NCBI GenBank assembly: GCA_963777975.1
Contig: CAVZSO010000010.1
Location: 1-64,000, forward strand
From: CSP1-4 sp963777975
Lineage (GTDB): Bacteria > Chloroflexota > Limnocylindria > Limnocylindrales > CSP1-4
Length of the DNA stretch: 64,000 nucleotides
Direction: 5' to 3'
Part shown: in pieces, positions 61,202 through 64,000 of the stretch
Layout of the letters: each line of letters begins with the position of its first letter
Numbering within the stretch: the stretch's first letter is position 1
Made by a program: the position numbers and the translations under genes
Notes under the pieces: generated by a model
Database searches by the model: none
What the model saw: only the letters and a program-made list of their open reading frames with translations
What the model was told of the DNA's origin: nothing

Positions 61202-62202
61202 GTGGGGTCGCGGCGCAAAGCGCCAAACCGACCGTACGACGCTCGATCAACGCGTTCACGACCACCTGGGCGTCGCAGATCGGCATCACCGTCGCCTTCC
61301 TGGCCCTCTGGCTGGTGTTCGTCGCCTTCGCACCGGGAACCTTCCTGAGCGACCGCATCTACCTGTCGTTCGCGCAAACGACGCCCTACTTCGCGCTGAT
61401 GGCCCTGCCACTGACGATGGTCATCATCGCCGGCGACATCGACCTCTCGTTCCCGTCGATCATGGCCCTCGGCATGGTCGGCTTCGTGTTCGCCTGGCAG
61501 GGCACCGGCAGCGTCGAGCTGGGCATCCTCGCCGCGCTTGCCATCGGGTGCCTGGCAGGGCTCTTCAACGGCGTGGTCATCACGTTCATCGGCATCCCAT
61601 CGCTCGTCGTCACCATCGGCACGCAGTTCCTGTTCCGAGGGCTCGCCCTCGTGCTCGTGGCCGGCAAGAGCTATGCCCTCGTCCAGACGAAAGAGGCTGC
61701 CTCGTACGACCTGATGGTCGGTCGCCTCTTCGGCATCCCGATGGAGTTCTATTGGCTCGTCCTGGCTGCGATCGTCGTCTGGCTGCTCCTGAACCGCCAT
61801 CGGCTCGGACAGAACGCCTACACGGTCGGCGACAACAAGAACGCGGCGGCCCTGATGGGCATCCCCATCCGTCGGACCCGGATCCTGCTCTTCGTGATGA
61901 TGGGCTTCGCGGCCGCGTTCGCTGGACTCCTGAACAGCCTCCAGGTCGTCAACTTCTACCCTTCGATCGGGCCCGGATACCTGCTGCCCACCCTGGCGGC
62001 GGTCTTCGTCGGCGGCACCTCGGTATTCGGCGGACGGGGCAGCATCTATGGCACGTTCATCGGCGCGTTCATGATCGGCGGCATCACCGCGGGCATCGTG
62101 GCTATCGGCCTGACCGACTACTACGTCAACCTGATCTACGGCGCGATCATCCTGATCTCGGTCTCGATCCACGCCGTCCTGCAGCGGCGGTTCGTCCGCT
62201 GA
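61198..62202 (+). CDS. Sugar ABC transporter permease (RbsC/AraH-like)
   Basis: CUT2 permease of 334 residues with eight to ten predicted helices. I-A-G-D-I-D-L-S-F-P-S-I-M-A-L is the conserved family segment, and N-A-Y-T-V-G-D-N-K-N-A-A-A-L-M-G-I-P corresponds to the cytoplasmic loop contacting the ATPase; T-L-A-A-V-F-V-G-G-T-S-V-F-G-G-R-G-S is also typical. It starts 4 bp inside the ATPase gene. Completes a three-gene importer: binding protein, ATPase, permease. Confidence 0.92.
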   Translation: MSGVAAQSAKPTVRRSINAFTTTWASQIGITVAFLALWLVFVAFAPGTFLSDRIYLSFAQTTPYFALMALPLTMVIIAGDIDLSFPSIMALGMVGFVFAWQGTGSVELGILAALAIGCLAGLFNGVVITFIGIPSLVVTIGTQFLFRGLALVLVAGKSYALVQTKEAASYDLMVGRLFGIPMEFYWLVLAAIVVWLLLNRHRLGQNAYTVGDNKNAAALMGIPIRRTRILLFVMMGFAAAFAGLLNSLQVVNFYPSIGPGYLLPTLAAVFVGGTSVFGGRGSIYGTFIGAFMIGGITAGIVAIGLTDYYVNLIYGAIILISVSIHAVLQRRFVR

Positions 62203-62224
62203 CGGCGGTCGCGCGCCGGGCGGT

Positions 62225-62845
62225 TCAGCAGCGCACGGCCGGCAGCCGATCCACGGCGCCCTGCATCGATGCGGATCCTGACGCGGCTAGATCCTGGGCT
62301 CGCTGCAGCGCGTCGTAGTCCGCGAACGGGAAGTCCTTCGCGAACTGCTCCGTGATGGCGGCCGCCTCGGCGAAGTCGTCGATGGCGCTCCCGTACGCGC
62401 GGTGCACGTCGGCGTAGCAGCGCTCCGGTGGGTGGCGATCCAACCAGGTTGATTCGGTGGCAGCCCAGCCCGAGAGCGCGGCCGCGTCTGCCCGGACGGC
62501 CTTGACGTCCAAGGCCTGTGCCGCCTCCCGAAGCGGCGTCAACAGGGTCTCGCCCTGTTTGATGGCTCGGCCGACATGGCGCACGAAGGTCGCCAGCGAG
62601 GTGTTCGGCGCGGCTGTCGCCGCCGGCTCCGTCGGCTGGGCGGCGATCGGCGAAACCGTCGCGCCGGCCGCGAGATCGGGTGTCGGCGATCGGGCGGCCG
62701 GCGTCAGGACGACCGCCGGTCGCGCTGTCGGCTGGCCGACGTGCGACGCGCGATCACGGGCGACGGCGGCAGCCATCGCGCCAAGGAGGACGCCGACGAT
62801 CGCGAAGCCGATGAGCCAAGGCCATAGCCGTCGCCGACGTGCCAC
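62225..62845 (-). CDS. Membrane-anchored protein, unknown
   Basis: A 206-residue protein with a basic N-terminus, one membrane helix (W-L-I-G-F-A-I-V-G-V-L-L-G-A-M-A-A) at ~10-27, a Pro/Ala/Thr-rich linker to ~80 and a mostly helical exterior domain with two cysteines (E-R-C-Y, V-R-C at the very end). GTG at 62845 directly abuts a TAG (62846-62848) that would end the upstream flavoprotein in its restored frame, suggesting co-transcription. No known family. Confidence 0.55.
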   Translation of the reverse strand: MARRRRLWPWLIGFAIVGVLLGAMAAAVARDRASHVGQPTARPAVVLTPAARSPTPDLAAGATVSPIAAQPTEPAATAAPNTSLATFVRHVGRAIKQGETLLTPLREAAQALDVKAVRADAAALSGWAATESTWLDRHPPERCYADVHRAYGSAIDDFAEAAAITEQFAKDFPFADYDALQRAQDLAASGSASMQGAVDRLPAVRC

Positions 62846-64000
62846 CTAGGCGGCGACGGCTCGGCGCGGCATCGGCGAAGAGCCCGTTGAGGATGCGCGA
62901 CGTCGACGGGAAGGCGTGGATGGTCTCAGCCAGGACGTCGATCGGTACGTGTGCCTTGATGGCCAGCACGCATTCATGGATGGCAGCCGAAGCGTCGGGC
63001 ACGGCCATGGCCGCACCGACCAGCTCGCGCGAGGCACGATCGAAGACCACGGTCACGTGCCCGAAGTCGGCCTCGACCGTGTAGCCCTTGATCGAGGTCG
63101 GGAAATCCGCCACCAGCTCGAAGGCATCGAGCCCGGCCGCCTGGGCTCCTTCGAGGGTCAGGCCGACCGAGGCCAGCTCGGGCTCGACATAGGTCGCCCG
63201 CGGCAGGGCGCGGTAGTCGGGCGTGATGGGCTCGCCGCGCGCCATCCGGACCGCCAGCTCGCCCTGGTAGTGAGCCTGGTGCGTGTGCAGCTCCGGTCCC
63301 GCGGGGTCGCCGATCAGCCACAGTCCGTCGCCGATCCGCAGGCGTCCGTCATGTGGCAGCTCTCGCGGCGACAGGCCGACCGACTCGAAGCCGAGGCCGT
63401 CGAGCGGAAAGGTCCGTCCGACCGCCAGCAGCGTGACGTGACCGGCGGCGGTCGTGCCATCGTCCAGCTCGACGACGTCCGCACCGAGCGGCGCCCGCGC
63501 CGGCCCGCGCCGCCAGCGCCCGGACCCCGAGACGGACGGTCACGCCGTCGCGCTCCAGGGCTCGGAGCGCCGCATCCGAGTTGCGCGGGTGATCGGTCGG
63601 AGCGAGCCGGGCGCCCGACTGGACGACGGTCACCGGAACCCCGAACCGGGCGTAGACCTGGGCAAGCTCGACGCCGGTCGGCCCACCGCCGAGCACCAGC
63701 AGGCTCTGCGGCAGCCGGCGGGCCGAGGTGGCGTCCCGATTGGTCCATGTGCGGATGGTCTCGATGCCCGGCCACGGGCGGGACCTTGGATGACGATCCG
63801 ACGGCTATGACGATATCGGTCGCCTGGAGCGTGCGCTCAGCGCCCGCGGGATCCGCCGCGCCACCGGGCAGCGTGGCCGAGACGACGATCCGTCCTGGAC
63901 CGACGATCCGCGCCGAGCCGCGGATGGCCGTCGCTCCCGCGGCCTCCAATCCCTTGACGTGCCCGCTGTCATCGGGATAGTCGAGCCCGATGCGGTTGAT
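62846..64000 (-). CDS. Pyridine nucleotide-disulfide oxidoreductase family protein (5' end outside window), frameshifts
   Basis: C-terminal ~385 residues of a flavoprotein related to dihydrolipoyl dehydrogenase and mercuric reductase; the FAD-binding and redox-Cys N-terminus is beyond the right edge. Visible: D-I-V-I-A-V-G-S-S (end of first FAD segment), V-L-G-G-G-P-T-G-V-E-L-A (NAD loop), L-L-A-V-G-R-T-F-P-L-D-G, L-W-L-I-G-D-P-A-G (second FAD motif), then the dimerisation domain A-T-Y-V-E-P-E-L-A-S-V-G and H-A-F-P-S-T-S-R-I (in place of the H-P-H-P-T-x-S-E catalytic pair, so the Glu is lost). Frames change near 63770, 63500 and perhaps 62880. Because the C-terminal His-Glu pair is altered, a role as lipoamide dehydrogenase is unlikely. 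Confidence 0.75.

Noticed and set aside
1..64000. Phage, transposon, integron or defence island
   Set aside because: No integrase, transposase, terminal inverted repeats, toxin-antitoxin pair, restriction or CRISPR genes were found on either strand.

Overview
The window is GC-rich, densely coded DNA from a free-living heterotrophic bacterium. The gene mix is a branched-chain 2-oxoacid dehydrogenase with lipoyl synthase, two single-module MetE proteins, a DUF3090/SCO1664-type pair, LacI-controlled sugar ABC operons, CDP-glycerol-type glycan polymerases, a VanW protein, and no outer-membrane or LPS genes. This fits a monoderm-like Chloroflexota lineage (for example the Limnocylindria/Ellin6529 group); an actinobacterial relative cannot be excluded from sequence alone. 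There is no rRNA, CRISPR array, phage or insertion sequence. Two tRNA genes are present.

Layout. 0-7.7 kb: cell-surface glycan locus (glycosyltransferases, two methyltransferases, a GDP-fucose synthase, two CDP-glycerol-type transferases). 7.8-13.5 kb: adenosine-deaminase-family gene, a polytopic membrane protein, a truncated second copy of the deaminase 5' end, a lipoprotein, a secreted acidic protein and an NAD-dependent epimerase. 13.5-24.6 kb, mostly minus strand: lipA, a small membrane protein and E2; an ECF sigma/anti-sigma pair; then lpd, E1-alpha, E1-beta, SDR, phosphotriesterase-like and core-MetE genes in one apparent operon. 24.7-31.7 kb: LacI, ABC transporter, serine hydrolase and GH13 sucrose-phosphorylase-like operon. 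31.8-50.5 kb: housekeeping and repair (sulfite-oxidase-like enzyme, plsY, nnrE, mutY, ligD, 5'-nucleotidase, MFS, tRNA-Gln/glnS/tRNA-Gln, YcaQ-like, second core-MetE, VanW, proline dehydrogenase, DUF3090/SCO1664). 50.6-62.2 kb: galKT, then an L-arabinose regulon (araB, Zn-dehydrogenase, araD, araA and LacI on minus; CUT2-type ABC transporter divergent on plus). 62.2-64 kb: a hypothetical protein and a truncated flavoprotein.

Two properties run through the window. First, many otherwise intact and conserved genes (glnS, lpd, araA, galT, ligD and others) are broken by single-base indels after which the protein continues in another frame. I read these as uncorrected sequencing or assembly errors, and such genes are annotated over their full restored extent. 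Second, many first-in-operon genes have a TANNNT -10 box exactly 6-7 bases upstream of ATG/GTG with no Shine-Dalgarno, which implies leaderless mRNAs; this decides several start codons here. Shine-Dalgarno sites appear mainly on regulated or internal genes.

Functionally, the window describes an organism that imports oligosaccharides and pentoses, phosphorolyses a glucoside, feeds arabinose through AraA-AraB-AraD and galactose through GalK-GalT, degrades branched-chain amino acids and proline, and builds a decorated surface glycan. The less ordinary regulatory observations are tandem 14-bp LacI-type operators at both LacI loci, strong hairpins at the junction after the binding-protein gene in both ABC operons, and glnS flanked by two tRNA-Gln(CUG) genes.
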